Virus record (IMG/VR): IMGVR_UViG_3300036828_000907
Span: 1-20,269 of that record
Reading direction: 5' to 3' (one strand)
DNA from: a virus
Length of the DNA stretch: 20,269 nucleotides
The notes under the pieces are model-generated. The model was not told where the DNA came from. It searched no databases and saw only the letters and a program-made list of their open reading frames with translations. The position numbers were made by a program, and so were the translations under genes. Every line of letters begins with the position of its first letter. Positions within the stretch are counted from its first letter, which is position 1. Below, one piece after another: positions 1 through 6,505 of the stretch.

Positions 1-208
1 AGAATTTACCGAGGACACCCCCACAGAGCCAGCATCTGCGATTTTTAATCGCGGATGCGAACTTCTCCCCGTCCATCGCCCGAAACTCGGGCAGGCCATC
101 CACGAACGGGACGAACCACGGGATGGGATAACCCTCGCGGCTAAGGGGGAAGCCCCTTAGCCGGTGTGGTATCTCGATCTGCGCTATCCGCTTGTTCAAT
201 ACTTCCAT
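1..208 (-). CDS. Phage zinc-motif hypothetical protein (3' end cut off by the window edge)
   Basis: This open frame starts at ATG 208 on the minus strand and is still open at base 1, giving 69 visible residues. A GGAG ribosome-binding site lies about 7 bases upstream of the ATG. The protein has a conserved-looking core, GYPIPWFVPFVDGLPEFR (residues 26-43), followed by a Cys-x2-Cys-Gly pair (C59, C62). I recognise this arrangement from small hypothetical proteins common in tailed phages, where the CxxC probably forms half of a zinc site completed further downstream. It is the last visible gene of the leftward operon, and its first 68 bases overlap the end of the upstream 70-aa gene. Function is unknown. 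The call rests on the ribosome-binding site, the intact frame and the remembered family pattern. Confidence 0.7.
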   Translation of the reverse strand, partial: MEVLNKRIAQIEIPHRLRGFPLSREGYPIPWFVPFVDGLPEFRAMDGEKFASAIKNRRCWLCGGVLGKF

Positions 209-353
209 TATATCGCTCCATTTGTGCGACGACGGCCAATACGTCCTTGACCTGGACCTCCGCGAGTATCTTCGGCCCGGTCATCACGGCGATGGTGATC
301 ACCCTGCGGTCGCGGTCTACCCTCAAGGCCAGGGTGGCTCTACATGGCGTCAT
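141..353 (-). CDS. Small hypothetical protein of the early leftward operon
   Basis: This 70-aa frame has its ATG (353) directly after the TGA of the upstream gene, with a GAGGGAG ribosome-binding site ending in that gene's last codons, so translational coupling is likely. The central part (about residues 15-48) alternates hydrophobic residues in a strand-then-helix pattern and looks like a real small fold. The final 22 residues overlap the next gene in another frame and look unconstrained. I do not recognise the family. It could be a small replication-module accessory protein, but nothing in the sequence shows a function. Being wedged between two well-supported genes in a compact operon is the main reason to accept it. 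Confidence 0.55.
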   Translation of the reverse strand: MTPCRATLALRVDRDRRVITIAVMTGPKILAEVQVKDVLAVVAQMERYNGSIEQADSADRDTTPAKGLPP

Positions 354-1133
354 TCACATCGCTCCCTCACTACTTTCGATGTGTTCACCGGGCAACTCCG
401 CCTCCACCGTCGCGCGCTGCTCACGGTAGGCCATGACCAGGGAGTGACCCACGTCCATCTCTTCCGGCGTGGCCTTGCCCTCCGCGGCAATGGACCACTG
501 GCCCCACTCCCCGATGGCATTGCTCTGGCTCTTGACTTTCATGCGATAGGTGTAGGTGAACCTGGCGGCGGGCTTACCACTCTCTGTGCGGCGAGACCCT
601 ATCAGGCCATTGAACGTCTTGCTGATGAACATCCCGGTGCCCGAGAACTTGATCGCGTACGGCAGCAGCGAGTTGTCCATGTGGATCAGGCCGATGTGCA
701 TGTGGATCAGATTTGCGATATTACCCTCTGGGGTGCGATAGAACGTATAGCCCTGCTTCTCTGCCTTGTGCATGGTCCACGCCGGTGAGGGTTCGTCGTG
801 CAACTCCACGAAGTTGGCCGCACCGTCCCGCTCCTTCGGCGTGCGGACCTCCCACTTGGTCTGGAACACGCAGGGCTGGAACAGGATGCCCTCCTCACCG
901 TGGATCAGCGGCTTGTGGTAGCTGGACAGAAAGATCATGCCCGGCGCGGCGCCCTCCACGTAGGCGACGTTGTTCTTCTTGACCTGGGGCGATAAGCCTT
1001 GAAGGATGGTCACTCGTGGCGTGATGCTGTGCTCACTGTCGACGTAGGTCCCCTCGCCGGCATACTTGTCGGCGTAGTCCTGGGCTGCCGGCAGCATGGG
1101 CTCATCGTTCTTGGCGACTTGTTGCTTCGTCAT
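354..1133 (-). CDS. Phage replication-module protein, possibly ssDNA-binding-like
   Basis: The protein is 259 aa from ATG 1133. That start has a GGAGG site 6 bases upstream and overlaps the previous gene's stop as ATGA, so I prefer it to the in-frame ATG 99 bases upstream. Residues about 30-60 contain a PRVTILQGLSPQVKK segment. Further on are a GMIFLSS stretch, an aromatic-rich central region (FQTKWEVRTP) and a C-terminal WGQW segment, and the tail is acidic (about residues 235-259, with several Glu). Phage proteins with a PRL/V-ILQ-LSP start and an acidic tail often sit in replication or recombination modules and can behave like single-stranded DNA-binding proteins. That comparison is from memory and is weak. 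The operon position opposite a primase-helicase fits a replication accessory role. Confidence 0.7.
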   Translation of the reverse strand: MTKQQVAKNDEPMLPAAQDYADKYAGEGTYVDSEHSITPRVTILQGLSPQVKKNNVAYVEGAAPGMIFLSSYHKPLIHGEEGILFQPCVFQTKWEVRTPKERDGAANFVELHDEPSPAWTMHKAEKQGYTFYRTPEGNIANLIHMHIGLIHMDNSLLPYAIKFSGTGMFISKTFNGLIGSRRTESGKPAARFTYTYRMKVKSQSNAIGEWGQWSIAAEGKATPEEMDVGHSLVMAYREQRATVEAELPGEHIESSEGAM

Positions 1134-1666
1134 GACTTGACCTCCTTCACTTTCACTTTGGGTGCTATGAACGCACCGATGGTTTCCAGGTTTGGAATGT
1201 CGCCCCCGTTCTCGAACTGGGATTTTACCCACGCCTTCAGCGTGGAACTGTGAACGGCCTTCTCTACGCCGACCGTGTAGCCGGCGGTCACCAGATCATC
1301 GACCAACGCCCTGGCCATATTTGCCTCACCCTTGGCAAATTCTGCGGTGACCTTGATCTTGACCAGCTCGTCCGGGAGCACGGCGAAGGCAGCCTCGCGT
1401 CGCTGTTCTTCCCAACTGGCCGCGATGCTGGCGCGATAGTAGGTGTCCAGCTCAAACTCTAGCGCCGGAGTATTATCGATAGCAGGAATGCTGAAGGCGC
1501 TGCAGTCCAGCTCATGCATCACGTCCACTAGTTCACCGAACTCTATGGTACGGATACGCTCGTTGACACTCTTGAGCCTCTCCTCCAGATCAGACGCCTG
1601 ATGGAGCTGGTCTCTCAGCTCGTTGGCCAATAAGCTCAGCTTCTTCCGTTGGGGTTGGTCATCCAT
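1130..1666 (-). CDS. Coiled-coil hypothetical protein, first gene of the leftward operon
   Basis: This 178-aa protein starts at ATG 1666 with a GAGGGG site about 8 bases upstream. Residues 8-50 are highly charged and heptad-like (ELRDQL, LEERLKSVNERIRTIE), predicting a coiled coil, so it probably oligomerises. The middle is acidic and rich in aromatic residues. The C-terminus is basic (KVKVKEVK) and could contact nucleic acid. The stop codon overlaps the next gene's ATG (ATGA), so the two proteins are probably co-translated and may work together. I do not recognise a named family. It is the promoter-proximal gene of the minus-strand operon, so it is likely made early and under the control of the AT-rich divergent region just upstream. 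Confidence 0.75.
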   Translation of the reverse strand: MDDQPQRKKLSLLANELRDQLHQASDLEERLKSVNERIRTIEFGELVDVMHELDCSAFSIPAIDNTPALEFELDTYYRASIAASWEEQRREAAFAVLPDELVKIKVTAEFAKGEANMARALVDDLVTAGYTVGVEKAVHSSTLKAWVKSQFENGGDIPNLETIGAFIAPKVKVKEVKS

Positions 1667-1904
1667 GAGTGAGCCCCTCTAGGACAGACGAAAACGCTAG
1701 AAAAATAGCTTACTCCTATTTTTTCAACGATTAAAGAATTTTCTTTACTTTCTGAATTTTAAGGTATTTTCTTCACAATTGGCAAAATCGTGGGGTCCCC
1801 ATGCTGGGCCAACGTCCCGCGGATAGTTCGGCAAGAACCGCAATCTCATCCCGGTGCTCCAAACATCACAAATAAAATCCCGGAATCTAACGCAGAGGTG
1901 TGTC
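1667..1904. promoter_or_regulatory. Divergent early control region
   Basis: About 240 bases separate the leftward operon from the rightward primase gene. The half from 1690 to 1785 is far more AT-rich than the flanks, as expected for back-to-back promoters. Repeated GAATTTT and TTTTCTT words occur here. I cannot point to a convincing consensus -35/-10 pair on either strand. The other half (1790-1904) is ordinary in composition, contains a short palindrome TGGGGTCCCCA (1791-1801), and probably serves as the primase leader. A GAGGTG ribosome-binding site precedes ATG 1905. No gene is seen here. Confidence 0.5.
1701..1723. repeat. Operator-like inverted repeat in the divergent region
   Basis: AAAAATAG (1701-1708) and CTATTTTT (1716-1723) are perfect reverse complements separated by 7 bases. 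The spacing and location about 35-57 bases upstream of the first leftward start codon suit a dimeric repressor or activator site. It lacks the GC-rich stem of an intrinsic terminator, so I favour a DNA-binding site. The protein that would bind is not identified in this window. Confidence 0.45.
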
Positions 1905-4268
1905 ATGGAGTACGAATATCATTACTCTCGCTTCCCGGCGCTGGCGGCATACATCGATCGCATCGGCGCAGAGCAGCTGAACTTTCGGAGGTTCATGGTC
2001 AAGGAGTATCGTGGAAGCCACTACTACGTAGAAAAGACCTTGATCAAGATCAACGACGACTTTACCATCTCGTGCAGCAGTAAGGAGTATGAGCCAACCG
2101 AGGCTGAGTCCGAGGCTATAGTCGCAGAGCTGGCCAAGGTGGAATTTCCCAAGAGCATCCGGGCAAGCGTGGCTAATGTGGAAGAGCTGTTGGCCAGCGG
2201 ATTGATCCACGGTAACCTGTACAGCTTCTTCGACTCAGCGCGCAAGGAGATCGTCATGTGCCAGGAGCGGACCACTACCAAGGACGGGAGCAAGGCCTAC
2301 ATCCCGTGGACGCTGTTTATGGCCCCGAGAGGTAAGCCACAGTGGCGAGCGATGGAGCCGGAGGGTCCGTTGCCGTTCTGGAAGCCCAAGGTCAGACGGA
2401 ATAAATCGTCGATCATGGTCCACGAGGGCGCCAAGACGGCGTATTTCGTCGATGCACTGGTCAACGACCCGGAGCGACGAGAGGAGCGAAAGAAACACCC
2501 GTGGATTGAACAGCTGACCATGTTCGAGCACTGGGGAGCGATCGGCGGCGCGCTGGCCATCCACCGCTGCGATTATGATGAGCTGAGGCGGGAGAAGGTG
2601 GAGGGCCATCTGTACTATGTCAGTGACAATGACTTCGTCGGAGGCGAAGCGGTCAAGGTTTTTTCCAAAATATATGGTGGGAAGGTCTACAACATCAAGT
2701 TTGACAATCGCTTTCCAGTAGGGTGGGACTTGGCCGATCCAATTCCGGAAGCACTGGTCTCACGAACGGGGTCCGTCAGGCTGGCGTTATTGGACTACGC
2801 CCAACCGGTGACGTGGGCTACCTTCCGAATAGAGAAAGACGGTGTTGGTCGTCCTGGTTGGGGACTGACCAAGGGGTTCACCGAGGAGTGGGTCCATACC
2901 GTTGATCCGGAGTTTTGGTGCCACACCAGATTGACCCACCTCTGTTTCAGGCTTCAAAAGAATTTCGATAGTTTCGTTGATCCATTCTCTCACATCAGTG
3001 ATACAGGGAGACTGCTTCGCAAGGTATGGACTAATAAGGCAGTGACCGTGAAGTACGATCCTGCCGCCAAGCCTGGCCTGTTCTACGATAAGGACAAGAG
3101 TGCATGCCTCAACTTGTATCAACCCTCAATTGTGCGAGACTACACTAAGGCCGAGGCTAAATATGCCGATCATAGTCCATGGACCGACTTTCTGGAAAAG
3201 CTGTTCCTGGATACGTACGAGCGTAGTGTCGTGAGCAAGTGGGCAGCCACGCTGATGGGCGTGCCTGGCTTGAAGATGAACTACGGCCTGCTTCTGATAT
3301 CTGAGATGCAGGGTGTCGGCAAGACCACTATGTGCGATTTTATCGGCGAGGTTCTTGGTCGCAAGAATGTGGCTGCCACTAGTGAGAGTAGCATTCTGGG
3401 CAGGTTTAACGAATGGGCAGAAAAACAGTTGGTCACAGTGAACGAGATTTACCAGGGCCACAGCACAGCCGCATATAATCGCCTGAAGGAGATTATCACC
3501 GATCGCACGCTGCGCGTGGAGAAGAAGTTTGTGAGCGAGTATTACGTGGACAACCACGTCCACATCATCGCATGCAGCAACAGCATGAGAGCACTGAAGC
3601 TGGAAAACTCTGATCGCCGCTGGTTCATTCCAACGGTATCCGAGCAGAAGCAACCCCACGAGTACTGGAAGAAGCTCTACGATTGGGCGGAGCTTGAGGA
3701 CGGTTATCGCAAGATCAAGCAGTGGGCCAAGGACTACGTGGCCGAGCATGGTCACGTCGAGCCAGGCGCGGAGGCTCCGTGGACACCGTTTAAGAAGATC
3801 ATGATCGAGGAGAGCGATAGTCCTGGGCAAGAGTTAATCCGTCAGGACCTTCGCTGGGTTCAGACTATCTGCGGGATGAACGGAGCCGGAGAGAATATTG
3901 AGCAATCAGCCGCTCCGGAGATGGCTCGATTGGTCTCTGCGGCCAAGGGAGGAATGCCGTTAGTGATGTTCGATAAGGATGGGGTGAGGGCCATCGAGAA
4001 TGTGTTGTACAACGGGAGGAGTGGGGATCGCGTAGAGAAGCCGGCGGCCGTGCGCAAGATCGCTGAGCAGGAGGGTTTTCATATCGGCAAGACTAGGGTG
4101 GCCAAGCCCGCGCCTGGATTTAAGCACACACTCGGCGCCAGGGTCATCTCCACCTCTAGGGAGCTCGCGGCCCGTGATCCCAATGAGCTGACCGCCTGTG
4201 GCTATGATGACAGGGACCTTAGATTGGTAGATTTGGCTCGCTTGGCCACAGAGCTAAAGGACCTCTAG
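1905..4268 (+). CDS. TOPRIM primase / superfamily 3 helicase replication protein
   Basis: The 787-aa protein starts at ATG 1905 with GAGGTG 7 bases upstream, which I prefer to the in-frame ATG at 1854. The N-terminal half carries a TOPRIM-like primase core: an HEGAKTA motif with acidic E174, then VSDND (D241, D243), then GWDLADP. The C-terminal half is a viral SF3/D5-type ATPase of the kind labelled DUF5906: Walker A EMQGVGKTT (K473), Walker B-like VTVNE (E514), sensor ACSN (N559) and an arginine-finger region SDRRW (R571/R572). It would unwind the template and lay down primers at the phage fork. It is a single-gene transcript ending in a strong hairpin and divergent from the accessory operon. 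Similar proteins are common in tailed phages and integrative elements. Motifs are seen; the role is family knowledge. Confidence 0.9.
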   Translation: MEYEYHYSRFPALAAYIDRIGAEQLNFRRFMVKEYRGSHYYVEKTLIKINDDFTISCSSKEYEPTEAESEAIVAELAKVEFPKSIRASVANVEELLASGLIHGNLYSFFDSARKEIVMCQERTTTKDGSKAYIPWTLFMAPRGKPQWRAMEPEGPLPFWKPKVRRNKSSIMVHEGAKTAYFVDALVNDPERREERKKHPWIEQLTMFEHWGAIGGALAIHRCDYDELRREKVEGHLYYVSDNDFVGGEAVKVFSKIYGGKVYNIKFDNRFPVGWDLADPIPEALVSRTGSVRLALLDYAQPVTWATFRIEKDGVGRPGWGLTKGFTEEWVHTVDPEFWCHTRLTHLCFRLQKNFDSFVDPFSHISDTGRLLRKVWTNKAVTVKYDPAAKPGLFYDKDKSACLNLYQPSIVRDYTKAEAKYADHSPWTDFLEKLFLDTYERSVVSKWAATLMGVPGLKMNYGLLLISEMQGVGKTTMCDFIGEVLGRKNVAATSESSILGRFNEWAEKQLVTVNEIYQGHSTAAYNRLKEIITDRTLRVEKKFVSEYYVDNHVHIIACSNSMRALKLENSDRRWFIPTVSEQKQPHEYWKKLYDWAELEDGYRKIKQWAKDYVAEHGHVEPGAEAPWTPFKKIMIEESDSPGQELIRQDLRWVQTICGMNGAGENIEQSAAPEMARLVSAAKGGMPLVMFDKDGVRAIENVLYNGRSGDRVEKPAAVRKIAEQEGFHIGKTRVAKPAPGFKHTLGARVISTSRELAARDPNELTACGYDDRDLRLVDLARLATELKDL

Positions 4269-4277
4269 AACCTAGCT

Positions 4278-4308
4278 TGGCGCAGCCTTGGTTTTTGCGG
4301 CTGCGCCA
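4278..4308 (+). terminator. Strong hairpin after the primase gene
   Basis: TGGCGCAGCC (4278-4287) and GGCTGCGCCA (4299-4308) form a perfect 10-bp GC-rich stem with an 11-base loop, starting 10 bases after the stop codon. No proper T-run follows (TCTCTTCTCC), so termination may be partial. It separates the replication gene from the NusG-like gene. Confidence 0.6.
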
Positions 4309-4638
4309 GGTCTCTTCTCCAAGTTCCATTTTAGATGGGACTCAGCAAGAGTAAAAAAAGAAAAGGCAATTCTGTAATGATTTCATTTTCCATTTTTAAG
4401 ATTACCCCCCTTTTTTATTTCCTATGGCCTACAAGAAGAGAACGAAGGAGAAGTATAAAAGGGAAAAAGGAATACCAAAAGAGGGGGTAAAATGGAAATG
4501 GGAAAGTACGAAAGATGGGTTCCATCACTGCGAGAAAAGCCGGCGGCAGCCGGCTCCTTTGCTGCGAGAAAAACGCCAAGCTGGAACCGCAGGATTTTTT
4601 GTGGAATGGTCCCCTCCCAGCCAAGGAGGTTTTTAGCC
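4309..4638 (+). promoter_or_regulatory. AT-rich promoter region and structured leader of the NusG-like gene
   Basis: This 330-base stretch has no gene I accept. The first part (4309-4500) is AT-rich and purine-rich and likely holds the promoter. TATAAA at 4454-4459 is a possible -10 but lacks a good -35. The second part is structured. AGCCGGC/GCCGGCT (4538-4544/4549-4555) is a perfect 7-bp hairpin. An 11-base direct repeat CTGCGAGAAAA occurs at 4528-4538 and 4562-4572, the first copy running into the hairpin. CCTCC (4613-4617) can pair with the ribosome-binding site GGAGG (4625-4629). Two further segments, 4575-4583 and 4617-4625, can each pair with the first codons of the gene. The leader may therefore control translation. 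Confidence 0.5.
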
Positions 4639-5142
4639 ATGACAGCTTGGCTGGTTGCGAGGGTGATGACTAGTCTCGAGCCCAAGATCACTGATCGGTT
4701 AGCCCGTTTGGAAACGGAGAGCTACTGGCCAAAATTCTGCGATACTATCATAGACAAACGAACGCATAGGAAGCGAAAGATCATCAGGCCACTTTATCCG
4801 TGCTATCTGTTCATCAAGACAATTTCGTTTTATTTCCTCTATGAGATCGAAGGTGTTACAGGCGTCGTCATGTTAGGCGAAAGTCCTGCACGCAGTGATC
4901 GCCTAGACCTCGAAATCATTAAGATGCGAGAGAGCGAGTGTAACGGTTGCGTCCCGGCGCCGATCGTAGAAGTTGCGCCGAGATTGATCGTAGGAAGTAA
5001 CGTGGTGATCTTGTCCGGAGCATTGCGAGGTCACGTCGGCGTTTGCCGAGAGAAGCGCGGAAAGCAAGCGAAGGTAGTTACGAACTTGTTTGGTGGTGAC
5101 ACACCAGTGTGGCATAGCGAGCTTGATCTAGCAGTCGCCTAG
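4639..5142 (+). CDS. NusG/RfaH-family transcription elongation (antitermination) protein
   Basis: The protein is 167 aa from ATG 4639, which follows GGAGG by 9 bases. The longer frame from 4492 adds an arginine-rich, repeat-derived N-terminus and is rejected. Residues 1-100 fit the NGN domain: MTAWLVARV opening strand, basic linker RTHRKRK, and the hallmark PLYPCYLFI (51-59; NusG has P-x2-PGY-x-F). Residues 118-152 form a KOW domain (GSNVVILSGALRGHVGVC). NGN domains bind the RNA polymerase clamp, suppress pausing and can recruit ribosomes or antitermination factors. A phage copy upstream of packaging and structural genes is likely a specialised, RfaH-like regulator of late transcription rather than the general factor. 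An ops-like sequence lies 24 bases after its stop. Family is confident; late-operon specificity is inferred. Confidence 0.88.
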   Translation: MTAWLVARVMTSLEPKITDRLARLETESYWPKFCDTIIDKRTHRKRKIIRPLYPCYLFIKTISFYFLYEIEGVTGVVMLGESPARSDRLDLEIIKMRESECNGCVPAPIVEVAPRLIVGSNVVILSGALRGHVGVCREKRGKQAKVVTNLFGGDTPVWHSELDLAVA

Positions 5143-5165
5143 GCGAAAAGAACCAAGAACAAATA

Positions 5166-5177
5166 TGCGGTAGCTCG
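5166..5177 (+). promoter_or_regulatory. ops-like pause/recruitment element for an RfaH-type factor
   Basis: The 12 bases TGCGGTAGCTCG match the Escherichia coli ops element GGCGGTAGCGTG at 9 of 12 positions, including the GCGGTAGC core. They keep G at -10, a pyrimidine at -1 and G at +1 of the elemental pause. It lies in the gap after the NusG-like gene, ahead of the downstream operon. The match was found by eye, and one short motif can occur by chance. Confidence 0.4.
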
Positions 5178-5192
5178 CGCTTAGGTTTGGAG

Positions 5193-5211
5193 GGTCTGGT
5201 TCGACCGGACC
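5193..5211 (+). other. Tight RNA hairpin ahead of the late genes
   Basis: GGTCTGGT (5193-5200) pairs with ACCGGACC (5204-5211), 8 pairs with one T-G wobble and a 3-base TCG loop. There is no T-run, so it is not a typical terminator. It sits 16 bases after the ops-like site and 27 bases before the next start codon. It might help pausing or act as a boxB-like protein site. Confidence 0.4.
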
Positions 5212-5237
5212 GGCGCAGCATGGGTGAGGAGATTGAA

Positions 5238-5405
5238 ATGATTAGCATTTCGCACTGGGGCTTGTTTTCCACACCGGCTTTCCGTAAGCTCAGCGATGCT
5301 GAGGTAATTCGGTTCAAAGCGCTGTGGGAAGAACAGCATAATTCATATCGGCCGCGTATATTGTTGCTGCCGGATACTTCAGAGGCACAGGCATGGGTAG
5401 AGTGA
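5238..5405 (+). CDS. Small hypothetical protein
   Basis: This 55-aa frame starts at ATG 5238, 7 bases after a GAGGAG ribosome-binding site. I prefer it to two upstream in-frame ATGs (5187, 5220), which lack good sites and would place the hairpin inside the gene. The sequence has a short hydrophobic start (SISHWGLF), then a mixed amphipathic stretch with KLSDAEVIRFKALWEEQ. It has no membrane segment and no cysteine pairs. It ends inside the start of the HNH gene (13-base overlap), so the two are translated together. No family is recognised. The position next to an HNH endonuclease suggests a small partner in packaging, but this is only context. Confidence 0.6.
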   Translation: MISISHWGLFSTPAFRKLSDAEVIRFKALWEEQHNSYRPRILLLPDTSEAQAWVE

Positions 5406-5728
5406 GCCAGTGGCATGATTGGTACAAGACCTCCGGTTGGATCAAGAGGAGAGCCTATCAGCTGCGTATAGCTCCACTGTGCAAGATGTGTCTGGATAAG
5501 GGTGAGCTAGTACCTGCGCGAGTGGCTGACCACGTGGTCCCTCATGGTGGTGACTATAACAAGTTCGTTCTAGGTGAATTACAGTCGCTCTGCTTTGAGT
5601 GTCATGATAGACGTAAGCGAACAACGGAACTACGTGGTTATCACAGTGAGATGGATGAACACGGATGGCCGATCGACCCTGCCCATCCAACCAACGTGAG
5701 AGCTAGACTAACCAGTTCAACTCGATGA
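5393..5728 (+). CDS. HNH endonuclease
   Basis: The 111-aa protein starts at ATG 5393 with GAGG 7 bases upstream. Two CxxC pairs that would hold structural zinc are present (C30/C33 and C67/C70). Between them is the nuclease signature ADHVVPHGGD (D46, H47, H51), and LCFECHDRRKR closes the ββα-metal motif. It is about the usual length for the phage HNH proteins encoded beside terminases (HK97 gp74 type), which promote specific DNA cleavage during packaging. The non-coding, repeat-rich stretch right after it is a natural place for the packaging site, and terminase follows. Packaging function is inferred from context; a free-standing homing-type HNH is the main alternative. Confidence 0.88.
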   Translation: MGRVSQWHDWYKTSGWIKRRAYQLRIAPLCKMCLDKGELVPARVADHVVPHGGDYNKFVLGELQSLCFECHDRRKRTTELRGYHSEMDEHGWPIDPAHPTNVRARLTSSTR

Positions 5729-5913
5729 TTTGATTTAAGTAACCTCGGTTTGAATACTGCGATACCTGCGAGTTCCATATGGCCACATAGAATATCATTC
5801 TCCGGCGGGGACGATCATTCCGGGGGAGGGGGGGCTCGGAGAAAATCATTCCCCCCACGAATTGGACCGCGGCGGCGCGAGAATTTATACATATTTGAAA
5901 TCAGATTTTAATT

Positions 5914-5928
5914 TACGAAATATTCGTA
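5914..5928. repeat. Inverted repeat TACGAA-ATA-TTCGTA
   Basis: Perfect 6-bp arms with a 3-base centre lie in the AT-rich part of the non-coding region. It could be a protein-binding site next to a promoter. No binding protein is identified. Confidence 0.35.
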
Positions 5929-5992
5929 TGATATCAAAGAGTTATGCGAAACTAACCTCTGCTAAGTGAGTTCCCGAAATCTCATTTCAGGA

Positions 5993-6006
5993 GGTATCCG
6001 GATACC
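5993..6006. repeat. 14-bp perfect palindrome
   Basis: GGTATCCGGATACC is identical to its reverse complement. It lies 71 bases upstream of the IPT/TIG gene start. A second dyad, TTCTACG/CGTAGAA (6008-6014/6027-6033), follows immediately, then GAAGAA-TG-TTCTTC (6031-6044). Together they look like an operator cluster or a packaging recognition site. Confidence 0.45.
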
Positions 6007-6076
6007 ATTCTACGACCTCATGGAACCGTAGAAGAATGTTCTTCTCTGAGTGAAATGCACGAAAGGTTGAAATCCC

Positions 6077-6505
6077 ATGCCAAAGCCAACCCCTACGCAG
6101 GAAGAGTGCAACCTGGCCAACTACGGTATCGTCGTGATGAACAAGGAGGCCGATGGCAGTCCGGTCGAGGACCCGAGCGCGCCGCCCGCCTCGGCGCCTG
6201 ACCCGAGCGAGCCTCCGGTGTTGCATTCCATTTCTCCGAACTCTGCGGTCTCCGGCGGTCCAGACCTCGTGCTCCACTGCCGCGGCGCGAACTTTGGATC
6301 GGAGACCATCATCCACTTCGGCATAGAGGATGAGCCCACCACGCTGGTGTCCAGCGCCGAGGTGACGACCGGCGTGAAGCCATCACTGTTCGCACCGGCG
6401 GTGGTGCCGGTGACAGTTCGTAACGGCGCGAAGTTGTCCGAGCAGGTGGACTTCACGTTCACCGAGCCAGCCAGACACGGGAGGAGAGGCGACGCGTCGT
6501 CCTGA
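6077..6505 (+). CDS. IPT/TIG (Ig-like) domain protein with PTPTQEE N-terminal motif
   Basis: The protein is 142 aa from ATG 6077, with AAAGG about 10 bases upstream. Residues 2-25 contain PTPTQEECNLANYG and then EADGS, the same motif set as the small protein at 15151. A Pro/Ser/Asp-rich linker follows (about 28-48). Residues about 50-130 resemble an IPT/TIG immunoglobulin-like fold: the opening PVLHSISPNSAVSGG, then LVLHCRGANFG, and a final strand VPVTVRNG...FTF. Ig-like domains are common on phage heads and tails as decorations or adhesins, so this may be an accessory head protein. It is placed before terminase, away from the other structural genes. A terminase small subunit would be expected here, but this protein has no DNA-binding helix motif, so I do not call it one. 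Confidence 0.7.
   Translation: MPKPTPTQEECNLANYGIVVMNKEADGSPVEDPSAPPASAPDPSEPPVLHSISPNSAVSGGPDLVLHCRGANFGSETIIHFGIEDEPTTLVSSAEVTTGVKPSLFAPAVVPVTVRNGAKLSEQVDFTFTEPARHGRRGDASS

Larger units (their letters stand above)
5729..6076. other. Non-coding, repeat-rich region; candidate cos/packaging and control region
   Basis: This is 348 bases without a gene. The left part has three copies of ATCATTC (5794, 5814, 5845), each running into a G- or C-rich block, including G7 at 5828-5834 and C6 at 5851-5856. The middle (5881-5935) is AT-rich and could hold a promoter (TATGAT at 5927-5932, no clear -35). The right part has the palindrome at 5993-6006 and further dyads. Its position between HNH endonuclease and terminase genes is where cos sites often lie in HK97-like phages. 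Confidence 0.45.

Noticed and set aside
192-788. 198-aa plus-strand frame at the left end
   Set aside because: Opposite a compact minus-strand operon with good ribosome-binding sites and stop/start overlaps; no motif.
3126-3830. 234-aa open frame on the minus strand
   Set aside because: Antisense to the helicase domain; no recognisable motif and no operon context.
4424-4636. 70-aa lysine-rich frame ending 2 bases before the NusG-like ATG
   Set aside because: No ribosome-binding site, low-complexity composition that follows the purine-rich DNA, and it runs through the leader hairpins. A leader peptide remains possible but unsupported.
4492-4638. N-terminal extension of the NusG-like gene from ATG 4492
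   Set aside because: It has a purine-rich upstream site, but the added 49 residues come from the repeat and hairpin sequence and are not part of the NGN fold. ATG 4639 has a better-placed GGAGG.
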